DNA of 64,000 nucleotides from Clostridia bacterium. Its GTDB lineage: Bacteria > Bacillota > Clostridia > Oscillospirales > Acutalibacteraceae. The DNA lies in contig JAFXCH010000021.1 in the NCBI GenBank assembly GCA_017516485.1, positions 62,001-126,000 on the forward strand, in the 5' to 3' direction. Positions 1 to 7,360 of the stretch are shown here, piece by piece (within the stretch, counting starts at the first letter, position 1; each line of letters begins with the position of its first letter). A model generated the notes under the pieces. That model ran no database searches. It saw only the letters and a program-made list of their open reading frames with translations, and was not told the origin of the DNA. The position numbers and the translations under genes are program-made.

Positions 1-182
1 AGCTGCTTACAATGTTCGGCGTCACATCAGAAAAAGTTGTTTCACTTGCCGCAAAGGGTCCGATATACGCTTGTGCAGCAATGATAGCTTCAATTATAGT
101 ATGTATTGTTATTTCCGAACTCACTCAGAAGAAATCCGAAGACACAACATTCTTCTACACAGGCACTATTGAAAAAGAATAA
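1..182 (+). CDS. C-terminal end of a membrane protein (partial)
   Basis: An open frame enters from the left edge (first full codon at base 3) and stops with TAA at 180-182. The visible 59 residues hold one long hydrophobic stretch (roughly residues 17-40, rich in A, I and V) followed by a polar tail ending TGTIEKE. This is what the last transmembrane helix and cytoplasmic tail of a transporter would look like, but the family cannot be named from so little. It lies 12 bases upstream of the phenylacetate-CoA ligase, so it could be the first visible gene of that operon, for example an uptake system for the acid; that link is inference. Confidence 0.55.
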   Translation, partial: LLTMFGVTSEKVVSLAAKGPIYACAAMIASIIVCIVISELTQKKSEDTTFFYTGTIEKE

Positions 183-194
183 TCCGGGAGGATA

Positions 195-1508
195 ATGATA
201 AAGATGTTTTTTCAGAAAGATATTGAAACAATGTCCCGTAAGCAGTTGGAAGAGCTCCAGCTTGAAAGGCTCAAGTGGACTGTTGATTACTGCTACAAAA
301 ACGTACCGTTTTACACAAAGAAGCTCGACGAAGCAGGTGTAACGGCAGACAAAATCAAGTCACTTGACGATATCAAGTACATACCGCCTACAACAAAGGC
401 TGACCTGCGTGACAACTATCCCTTCGGTCTTTTTGCAAAGCCGATGAAGGAGATTGTAAGACTTCACGCTTCCTCAGGCACAACAGGCAAGCCTACGGTT
501 GTCGGCTACACCAAGCACGACCTTGACCTTTGGTCAGACTGTATGGCAAGACTTTGTACCGCTGCAGGTGCTACAAGCGACGATATAGTACAGATATCCT
601 TTGGCTACGGTATGTTCACCGGTGCTCTCGGTCTGCACTACGGTCTTGAGAAAATCGGTGCAACCGTAATCCCAAACTCCAGCGGTAACACAGAAAAAGC
701 ACTTATGTACATGAGGGACTTCGGTACAACCGTACTCGTTGCAACACCCTCTTACGCACTGTATATGTGTGAAACAGCAAAGAGCCTCGAATACCCGATG
801 AGTGATTATAAGCTCCGTCTCGGTCTGCTCGGCTCCGAGGGTTGCACACCGGAAATGCGTACCCAGATTGAAAATGGCTGGGGTCTTTTCGCAACAGACA
901 ACTACGGTATGAGTGAGCTTATCGGCCCAGGCGTATCGGGCGAATGTCAGGAGCGTTGCGGTCTTCATTTCAACGAAGACTACTTCCTGCCTGAGATTGT
1001 TGACCCCGAAACTCTTGAGACAAGAGATGAAGGTGAATACGGTGAGCTTCTCGTTACAACCCTTACCAAAGAGGGTATTCCCCTTCTCAGATACAGAACA
1101 AGAGACATCACAAAGCTCAACTACGAGCCCTGTAAATGCGGCAGAACACACGCACGAATGGAAAAGGTTCAGGGCAGAAGCGATGATATGCTCAAAATCC
1201 GCGGCGTAAACATCTTCCCGTCACAGATTGAAAGCGTACTTATCGGTATGGACCAAGTAAGCCCGCACTATCAGCTTGTTGTACGCAGAGAGGGCTTTGC
1301 AGATACACTTGAGGTTCAGGTTGAGCTTGTTGACAGCAGCCTGCTTGACAGCTACGGCAAGATTCAGGAGCTTCAGAAGAATATTGCAAAACGCATTCAG
1401 ACAGTACTCGGTATCCAGTGTAAGATAAGCATTGTCGAGCACGGCACAATAGAGCGTTTTGTCGGCAAGGCAAAAAGAGTAGTAGACCTCAGAAAAGAGA
1501 ACAAATAA
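195..1508 (+). CDS. paaK: Phenylacetate-CoA ligase family (AMP-forming)
   Basis: The 437-aa product has the usual length of this family. It carries the AMP-binding P-loop SSGTTGKP near residue 94, the DNYGMSE motif near residue 236 and the C-terminal lid with GRSDDMLKIRGVNIFPSQIE. The enzyme activates aryl acids such as phenylacetate or indoleacetate to CoA thioesters with ATP, in the cytoplasm. It sits directly before iorA and iorB, an arrangement in anaerobes linked to interconversion of aromatic amino acids and aryl-acetyl-CoA. The start is ambiguous: the Shine-Dalgarno GGGAGG at 186-191 is 3 bases from the ATG at 195 and 12 from an in-frame ATG at 204. Substrate preference cannot be read from sequence. 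Confidence 0.93.
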   Translation: MIKMFFQKDIETMSRKQLEELQLERLKWTVDYCYKNVPFYTKKLDEAGVTADKIKSLDDIKYIPPTTKADLRDNYPFGLFAKPMKEIVRLHASSGTTGKPTVVGYTKHDLDLWSDCMARLCTAAGATSDDIVQISFGYGMFTGALGLHYGLEKIGATVIPNSSGNTEKALMYMRDFGTTVLVATPSYALYMCETAKSLEYPMSDYKLRLGLLGSEGCTPEMRTQIENGWGLFATDNYGMSELIGPGVSGECQERCGLHFNEDYFLPEIVDPETLETRDEGEYGELLVTTLTKEGIPLLRYRTRDITKLNYEPCKCGRTHARMEKVQGRSDDMLKIRGVNIFPSQIESVLIGMDQVSPHYQLVVRREGFADTLEVQVELVDSSLLDSYGKIQELQKNIAKRIQTVLGIQCKISIVEHGTIERFVGKAKRVVDLRKENK

Positions 1509-1522
1509 GGAGAAAGATAACA

Positions 1523-3256
1523 ATGGCTAAAGAGCTCAGAATAGGTAATGATGCCGTTGCACACGGTCTTTACGAAGGCGGCGTACGTGTAGTTTCAAGC
1601 TACCCCGGCACACCCAGTACAGAAATCACAGAGTTTATTTCTACATACGATGACGTATACTCAGAATGGGCACCCAACGAGAAAGTCGCCGCTGAGGTTG
1701 CACTCGGTGCCGCAATCGCAGGTGCAAGAGCATTCTGCGGTATGAAGCACGTTGGTCTCAACGTTGCATCCGAGCCCGTTTTCACAGGCTCATACACAGG
1801 TGTCAACGCAGGCTGGGTTATCGCAGTTGCAGATGACCCCGGTATGCACTCCTCTCAGAACGAGCAGGATTCACGCCACTACGCAAAGGCTGCAAAGGTT
1901 ATGATGCTTGAGCCTTCCGACTCAGCAGAGTGCCTTGAATTTGCAAAAAAGGGCTTTGAGCTTTCAGAAAAATTTGACTGCCCCGTTATTCTCCGCCTCA
2001 CAACAAGAGTTGCTCACTCACGCAGCCTTGTTGAAATCGGTGAAAGAAACGATATCGGCGTTAAGGAATACACAAAGAATCCGCAGAAGTATGTTATGAT
2101 GCCCGCTATGGCAAGAGGAAGACATGTTATTGTTGAGCAGAGACTTATCGACCAGGCAAAATGGGCTGAGAGCTGTGAACTCAACAGAGTTGAGATGAAC
2201 GACACAAAAATCGGTGTCATCACATCAGGTATCTGCTACCAGTATGCAAAAGAGGCACTCGGTAAGAATGCTTCCTACCTCAAGCTCGGCTGTGTATATC
2301 CCCTGCCCGTAGATATCATCAAGGACTTTGCCGCAAAGTGTGACAAAGTATATGTACTTGAAGAGCTCGATCCGTTTATCGAAGAGCACTGCAAGGCAAA
2401 CGGTATCGAAGTAATCGGTAAAGACGCATTCACAGTGCTCGGCGAATACTCACAGAGCCTTATTGCCAAGGTTATCCTCGGCAAAGATACAGAAAGCACA
2501 TCTACTGACCTTGAAATTCCCGGCCGTCCTCCCGTACTTTGTGCAGGCTGCCCCCACAGAGGTCTTTTCTATGCACTCAAGAAGCAGAATGTAACCGTAA
2601 GCGGTGACATCGGCTGCTACACACTCGGTGCACTCGCACCTCTGGGTATGATTGACACCTGTATCTGTATGGGTGCATCCGTTTCCGCACTCCACGGCAG
2701 AAACAAGGCTAACCCCGAAAACGAGAAGAAATCCGTTGCAGTTATCGGCGACTCAACATTCATCCATTCAGGTGTAACAGGTCTTATTGATATTGCATAT
2801 AACGCAAGCAACTCAACAGTTATCATCCTCGACAACTCAATAACAGGTATGACAGGCCACCAGCAGAACCCCACAACCGGCAAGACAATCAAGGGCGACC
2901 CCGCAACAGCAGTTGACCTTGAGGCACTTGCAAAAGCTGTAGGTATTGACAGAGTAAGAGTTGTTGACCCCTATAACCTCAAAGAAACAGAAACAGCAAT
3001 CAAGGAAGAACTCGCAGTTGACGCACCCAGCGTTATCATTTCACGCAGACCCTGTGCACTTCTCAAGTACGTCAAGCACGAGAAGCCGCTCAAGGTCAAC
3101 GCAGACAAGTGCCGCAGCTGTAAGGCTTGTATGAAGATTGGTTGCCCCGCAATCAGTTTCCGCGACAAGAAGGCTGTTATCGACTTCACCCAGTGTATCG
3201 GCTGCGGTGTATGTGAGCAGATGTGTGCATTCGGTGCAATCGAGAAAGGAGAATGA
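1523..3256 (+). CDS. iorA: Indolepyruvate:ferredoxin oxidoreductase, alpha subunit
   Basis: The 577-aa protein has the family layout: an N-terminal pyrimidine domain (SYPGTPSTEI near residue 26), a thiamine-diphosphate domain with GDIGCYTLG and GDSTF-(I)HSG, and two ferredoxin-type cysteine sets at the C-terminus (CRSCKACMKIGCP and CIGCGVCEQMC) for 4Fe-4S clusters. With IorB it oxidatively decarboxylates aryl pyruvates to aryl-acetyl-CoA, reducing ferredoxin; the reverse reaction makes aromatic amino acids from aryl acids. A good ribosome site (AAGGAGAAAG) lies 14 bases after paaK. All expected catalytic and cluster-binding motifs are present, so I expect an active enzyme. Confidence 0.96.
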   Translation: MAKELRIGNDAVAHGLYEGGVRVVSSYPGTPSTEITEFISTYDDVYSEWAPNEKVAAEVALGAAIAGARAFCGMKHVGLNVASEPVFTGSYTGVNAGWVIAVADDPGMHSSQNEQDSRHYAKAAKVMMLEPSDSAECLEFAKKGFELSEKFDCPVILRLTTRVAHSRSLVEIGERNDIGVKEYTKNPQKYVMMPAMARGRHVIVEQRLIDQAKWAESCELNRVEMNDTKIGVITSGICYQYAKEALGKNASYLKLGCVYPLPVDIIKDFAAKCDKVYVLEELDPFIEEHCKANGIEVIGKDAFTVLGEYSQSLIAKVILGKDTESTSTDLEIPGRPPVLCAGCPHRGLFYALKKQNVTVSGDIGCYTLGALAPLGMIDTCICMGASVSALHGRNKANPENEKKSVAVIGDSTFIHSGVTGLIDIAYNASNSTVIILDNSITGMTGHQQNPTTGKTIKGDPATAVDLEALAKAVGIDRVRVVDPYNLKETETAIKEELAVDAPSVIISRRPCALLKYVKHEKPLKVNADKCRSCKACMKIGCPAISFRDKKAVIDFTQCIGCGVCEQMCAFGAIEKGE

Positions 3257-3261
3257 GCAAT

Positions 3262-3837
3262 ATGGAAACAAAGAGCATAATGATAGTCGGTGTAGGCGGT
3301 CAGGGTACTATCCTTTCAAGCCGTCTCCTCGGTGCAGTACTCACAACAAAGGGTTACGACGTTAAGGTTTCCGAGGTTCACGGTATGAGCCAGAGAGGCG
3401 GCAGCGTTGTAACATACGTTAAATACGGCGATGAAGTTTACTCACCCATTATCGAAAAGGGCGAGGCAGACTACATCCTTTCATTCGAGCAGCTTGAGGC
3501 TGCAAGATGGCTTCCCTACCTCAAGAAGGGCGGCAAGCTTATTGTAAACACACAGCAGATTGACCCGATGCCCGTAGTTATCGGTGCTGCAGAGTATCCG
3601 CAGGGGGTTATTGAAGCAATCGCCGCAACAGGCACAGACATCACTTCAATCGACGCACTTTCACTCGCAGTTGAAGCAGGCTCATCAAAGGCTGTTAACG
3701 TTGTGCTTATGGGCGTGCTTGCTTCAAAAACAGATATTGCATACGATACATGGGTTGAGGCAGTAAAGGCTACAGTGCCCGCAAAATTCCTTGAGCTTAA
3801 CCTCAAAGCCTTTGACCTCGGCTACAATTTCAAATAA
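3262..3837 (+). CDS. iorB: Indolepyruvate oxidoreductase, beta subunit
   Basis: The 191-aa product begins METKSIMIVGVGGQGTIL and carries the GVGGQG glycine loop and the VHGMSQRGGSV motif of the gamma-type domain of 2-oxoacid:ferredoxin oxidoreductases. It is the partner of IorA. I chose the ATG at 3262, ten bases after the GGAG at 3248-3251. The in-frame ATG at 3253 overlaps the iorA stop (ATGA) but is only one base from the GGAG, although coupled re-initiation there is possible. The frame is open further upstream but inside iorA. Same operon as paaK and iorA. Confidence 0.93.
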   Translation: METKSIMIVGVGGQGTILSSRLLGAVLTTKGYDVKVSEVHGMSQRGGSVVTYVKYGDEVYSPIIEKGEADYILSFEQLEAARWLPYLKKGGKLIVNTQQIDPMPVVIGAAEYPQGVIEAIAATGTDITSIDALSLAVEAGSSKAVNVVLMGVLASKTDIAYDTWVEAVKATVPAKFLELNLKAFDLGYNFK

Positions 3838-3853
3838 GAAAGCAGGGATTTTA

Positions 3854-4291
3854 ATGACACCGGTTAAACAGATATCCGTATTCGTAGAAAACAAGCACGG
3901 CAAGCTCTCATCAATAGCAAGACACCTGGCAGACAATGGTGTCAGCATCCGTGCACTTTGCATGGCAGACACAACCGATTTCGGCATCTTCCGCCTTATC
4001 GTTTCCGATTATGAGGCAGCTGAGAAAGCACTCAAAGCAGCAGGCGTAACCTGCTCCGTCACAGAAGTACTCGTTGTTGAGATTGAGGACACACCCGGTG
4101 CTTTTGCCGATGCTATGTCACTGCTTGCAGACAACAGTATCAGCCTCGAATACGTCTATGCCTTCCTCACACCTGAGGTTGGTAAAGCTTACATCATCAT
4201 TCGTGTTGAGGATAATGCTGCGGCCGCAAAGGTACTTTCCGACGGCGGAATCAAAATTGTTTCTCAGGACGAAATAAAGGCTCATTCATAA
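3854..4291 (+). CDS. Tandem ACT-domain protein
   Basis: The 145-aa protein consists of two ACT repeats. The first starts at QISVFVENKHGKLSSIARHL (about residues 6-25) and the second at VEIEDTPGAFADAMSLL (about residues 77-93). ACT domains bind amino acids, so this is likely a stand-alone sensor for an aromatic amino acid. Such genes regularly follow iorAB in Clostridia. The frame is open upstream into iorB, but the ATG at 3854 is the sensible start, preceded by GCAGGG. A Rho-independent terminator follows at 4303-4342, closing the operon. Confidence 0.88.
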   Translation: MTPVKQISVFVENKHGKLSSIARHLADNGVSIRALCMADTTDFGIFRLIVSDYEAAEKALKAAGVTCSVTEVLVVEIEDTPGAFADAMSLLADNSISLEYVYAFLTPEVGKAYIIIRVEDNAAAAKVLSDGGIKIVSQDEIKAHS

Positions 4292-4302
4292 CCAATTTAC
4301 AC

Positions 4303-4342
4303 AAAAAAGACTTCGGATTTTTTACGTCCGAAGTCTTTTTTA
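4303..4342 (+). terminator. Rho-independent terminator of the ior operon
   Basis: A perfect 9-bp stem GACTTCGGA / TCCGAAGTC with a 9-base loop, preceded by A6 and followed by T6, lies 12 bases after the ACT gene stop. Confidence 0.93.
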
Positions 4343-4414
4343 TTATTGACTGAAATAAGTTTGTAGTTTATAGTTAATGTAAATATTTATAAACTAAAAT
4401 ATAAGGAGAAAACA

Positions 4415-6514
4415 ATGGACAAGATTAAAGCTGCAAAAAAAGCAAAAGAGCTTGTTTCACAGATGACAGTTGAGGAAAAAGCTTCTCAGCTTCTTTATAA
4501 TTCCCCTGCTATCGAAAGACTTGGTATCCAGGCATATAACTGGTGGAATGAAGGTGCACACGGTGTTGCCCGTTCAGGCACAGCAACCGTATTCCCTCAC
4601 ACTATTGCTATGGCTTCAACCTTCGACCCTGAGCTTATTGAAAAAATTGCTGACGTAATTTCAACAGAAGGTCGTATCAAGTACAACCAGCACGTCAAAT
4701 ATAACGACTTCGATATCTTCAAGGGTCTCACATTCTGGGCACCCAATATCAACATCTTCCGTGACCCCCGTTGGGGCAGAGGTCAGGAAACCTTCGGTGA
4801 AGATCCCTATCTTTCCGCTACACTCGGCACATCCTTCATCAAGGGTATTCAGGGCGATGGCGAATTCTACAAGGCTTGCGCCTGCTCAAAGCACTTTGCA
4901 GTGCACTCAGGCCCCGAAAAGACACGCCACGGTTTTGATGCAATAGCCGACAAGCACGATATGTTCGAAACCTACCTGCCTGCTTTTGAAAAGACTGTTG
5001 AGGCAGGAGTCAGCGGTGTTATGGGTGCATACAACCGTACAAACGGCGACCCCTGCTGTGCTCACCCCTACCTGCTTGTTGACATTCTCCGTAACAAATG
5101 GAATTTCGACGGTTATATTGTTTCCGACTGCGGTGCACTCGGTGATATTTACCGTGACCACCACTATACAGATACCAAGGCCGAGGCTGCCGCTGCTGCA
5201 CTCAAGTGCACCTGCGACCTCAACTGCGGCGATACATACGATGCTCTTATCGATGCATACGAGCAGGACCTTGTAACAGAAGAAGAAATCACAGTTGCAG
5301 CAGAGCGACTTTACACAATCCGTGCTCTGCTCGGTGAATTTGAAGATGTCAGACCCTACAGCGACATTCCTTTTGAAAAGCTCGACTGTAAGGAGCATCA
5401 GAAGCTTAACCATCACGCTGCACAGCAGTGTCTTGTTATGCTCAAAAACGACGGATTTCTGCCGCTCAACAAGGACTTTAACAAGCGTATAGCTGTTGTC
5501 GGCCCCAACTCCCTCTCCGTAACCGCACTTGAAGGTAACTACAACGGTTACGCTTCCGAATACATCACCGTTGCAGACGGTGTACGCCGTATATTCAAGG
5601 ATGCAACAGTAACTGTTGAAAAGGGCTGCAACTACTGCGATGAATACCTCAACCACTGGAGCGGTTTCCAGAATATGATAAGTGACGGTATCGCAACAGC
5701 TGCAGCAGCAGACGTAACAGTACTCGCACTTGGTCTTGACCAGTCAATCGAGGGCGAGGACACCGGCTTTGATAACGATTACACAGCCTGCGGCGATAAG
5801 AAAACACTCTACCTGCCCGCAACACAGCAGAAACTTGCCGAAGCGGTTTGCGATGTTTGCGATAATGTTATCGTTGTACTTATGTGCGGCAGCTCCATTG
5901 ACCTTGGCGAAAAAGTTACAAGCCACGCAAAGGCAATAGTCCACGCATGGTATCCCGGTGCTGTCGGCGGCCTTGCAGTCGCAGAGCTTATTGCAGGTGA
6001 GTTTTCACCGGCAGGCAGACTACCCATCACAATCTTCAGGGGCAACCACGATATTCCTGATTTTGAGGATTATAATATGAAGGGCAGAACCTACCGCTAT
6101 ATTGACGGTGAGGCTCTCTTCCCCTTCGGCTACGGTCTTTCCTTCACAAAGTTAAATTATGATAACGCAAATATCGACTCGGTTGATGATGATAAAATCA
6201 CACTCAGCGTCGATATTACAAACGCAGGTGATATGAGCGGTTACGAGCGTGCTCAGGTATACGCAAGCTATACCGACAGCCGCTATGCAACACCGCACTA
6301 TCAGCTCTGTGCTCTCAAATCCATTGAAATCGGCAAAGGCAAAACAGTAAAAGTAGCTTTTGACATCGACCGCTACTGGCTCAAGGCAGTAAACGATGAT
6401 GGCGAGCGTGTAGAACCTAACGGCAGCATCAAACTCTTCGTCGGCGGACATCAGCCCGACAGCGTAAGTAATAAACTTATGGGCTATGAATGCATCGCAC
6501 TTGAAATTAAATAA
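4415..6514 (+). CDS. GH3 glycoside hydrolase (beta-xylosidase/beta-glucosidase type)
   Basis: The 699-aa protein matches the GH3 layout: an N-terminal TIM barrel with NWWNEGAHGV near residue 42, NIFRDPRWGRGQETFGEDP, the KHFAVHSGPE segment and the nucleophile aspartate in GYIVSDCGAL near residue 240. A second alpha/beta domain follows, then a C-terminal fibronectin-III-like domain. The NWWNEGxHGV and DPRWGRGQET motifs are those of the beta-xylosidase/arabinofuranosidase branch, but substrate cannot be settled by eye. There is no signal peptide, so it should cleave imported oligosaccharides in the cytoplasm. A clear SD (AAGGAG) precedes the ATG. It is a single gene between two terminators. Confidence 0.94.
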   Translation: MDKIKAAKKAKELVSQMTVEEKASQLLYNSPAIERLGIQAYNWWNEGAHGVARSGTATVFPHTIAMASTFDPELIEKIADVISTEGRIKYNQHVKYNDFDIFKGLTFWAPNINIFRDPRWGRGQETFGEDPYLSATLGTSFIKGIQGDGEFYKACACSKHFAVHSGPEKTRHGFDAIADKHDMFETYLPAFEKTVEAGVSGVMGAYNRTNGDPCCAHPYLLVDILRNKWNFDGYIVSDCGALGDIYRDHHYTDTKAEAAAAALKCTCDLNCGDTYDALIDAYEQDLVTEEEITVAAERLYTIRALLGEFEDVRPYSDIPFEKLDCKEHQKLNHHAAQQCLVMLKNDGFLPLNKDFNKRIAVVGPNSLSVTALEGNYNGYASEYITVADGVRRIFKDATVTVEKGCNYCDEYLNHWSGFQNMISDGIATAAAADVTVLALGLDQSIEGEDTGFDNDYTACGDKKTLYLPATQQKLAEAVCDVCDNVIVVLMCGSSIDLGEKVTSHAKAIVHAWYPGAVGGLAVAELIAGEFSPAGRLPITIFRGNHDIPDFEDYNMKGRTYRYIDGEALFPFGYGLSFTKLNYDNANIDSVDDDKITLSVDITNAGDMSGYERAQVYASYTDSRYATPHYQLCALKSIEIGKGKTVKVAFDIDRYWLKAVNDDGERVEPNGSIKLFVGGHQPDSVSNKLMGYECIALEIK

Positions 6515-6518
6515 GCTC

Positions 6519-6557
6519 AACAGGTACAGCAGTTCATTTTGCTGTACCTGTTATTGT
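6519..6557 (+). terminator. Terminator after the GH3 gene
   Basis: Stem CAGGTACAGC / GCTGTACCTG (6521-6530 with 6541-6550) followed by TTATTGTATT, starting just after the GH3 stop codon. Confidence 0.85.
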
Positions 6558-6688
6558 ATTATTAAGATATTTGTAGTATAATATTATTTAATTTCTACTC
6601 TACCAACGGTTTACATCTCCTCACTAAACCGTCGGTATGTGTATTTTTACTAAAGCTGATGTATACTGAAAGTGAAAGGAGGCACCTT

Positions 6689-7297
6689 ATGAACCAAATT
6701 AAAATCGGAAAATTCATTGCCGAGTGCAGAAAAAGAAAAAGCCTTACACAAATACAGTTGGCAGAAAAGCTTAATATCACAGATAAGGCGGTTTCCAAAT
6801 GGGAAAGAGGCATGGCAATGCCCGATTCTTCGATTATGCTTGAGCTGTGTGATATCCTTGATATCACCGTAAACGAATTATTAAGTGGGGAGAAAATAAG
6901 TATGGAAAACAATGACAGAAAAAACGAACAGCTTTTAGTTGATATATCCAAGGAATTAGAACAAAAAAATAAAATAATATGGAACTCAATGTGGATTATT
7001 ATGGGAGTAAGCATTACAGCTCTCATAGCAGGTATCTTAATTGCCGCTTTTTTGATACCCGAAGGTATATGGCAGCTTGTTGCAATTCTCGGAATCTGCG
7101 TTATATTCCTGATACCCTGTTTTTATGCGTTAAAGCTCGAAGTAAGCATCGGTGCCTACAAGTGCAAAAATTGCGGCCATGAAATCGTGCCGACTTATTT
7201 AGAGGCGCTCAATGCAATGCATATGGGAACAACCCGTTACCTGAAGTGTCCCGAATGTCACAAACGCACCTGGTGCAAAAAAGTGATAAAAAAATAA
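6689..7297 (+). CDS. XRE-type HTH regulator with two membrane helices and a zinc ribbon
   Basis: The 202-aa product has a Cro/C1-type HTH at residues 4-60 (IGKFIAECRKRKSLTQIQLA...WERGMAMPDSS), two hydrophobic helices at about 104-124 and 130-150, and a C-terminal zinc ribbon with CKNCGHE and CPECHKRTWC. Membrane-tethered HTH proteins of this layout are frequent in Firmicutes but mostly uncharacterised. Start chosen at 6689 because GAAAGGAGG sits 6 bases upstream; an ATG at 6659 has no ribosome site. It is a single transcription unit ending at a terminator shared with the convergent gene. Target genes are not evident. Confidence 0.85.
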   Translation: MNQIKIGKFIAECRKRKSLTQIQLAEKLNITDKAVSKWERGMAMPDSSIMLELCDILDITVNELLSGEKISMENNDRKNEQLLVDISKELEQKNKIIWNSMWIIMGVSITALIAGILIAAFLIPEGIWQLVAILGICVIFLIPCFYALKLEVSIGAYKCKNCGHEIVPTYLEALNAMHMGTTRYLKCPECHKRTWCKKVIKK

Positions 7298-7315
7298 ATA
7301 CGAAACTTTGCATTA

Positions 7316-7356
7316 TAAAAAGCCTCCCTGCAGATTCAACCGCAGGGAGGCTTGAA
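7316..7356. terminator. Bidirectional terminator between convergent genes
   Basis: A 12-13 bp stem (AGCCTCCCTGC with GCAGGGAGGCT) lies between the stops at 7297 and 7361. On the minus strand it is followed by TTTTTATAA, so it fits best as the terminator of the large secreted-protein gene. Confidence 0.88.
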
Positions 7357-7360
7357 TGTT

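Noticed and set aside
534-1151. A 205-codon minus-strand open frame inside paaK
   Set aside because: Antisense shadow of a conserved gene; composition rich in Cys, Val and Thr without a recognisable fold.
4907-5656. A 249-codon minus-strand frame inside the GH3 gene
   Set aside because: Antisense shadow; the plus-strand GH3 motifs account for this stretch fully.
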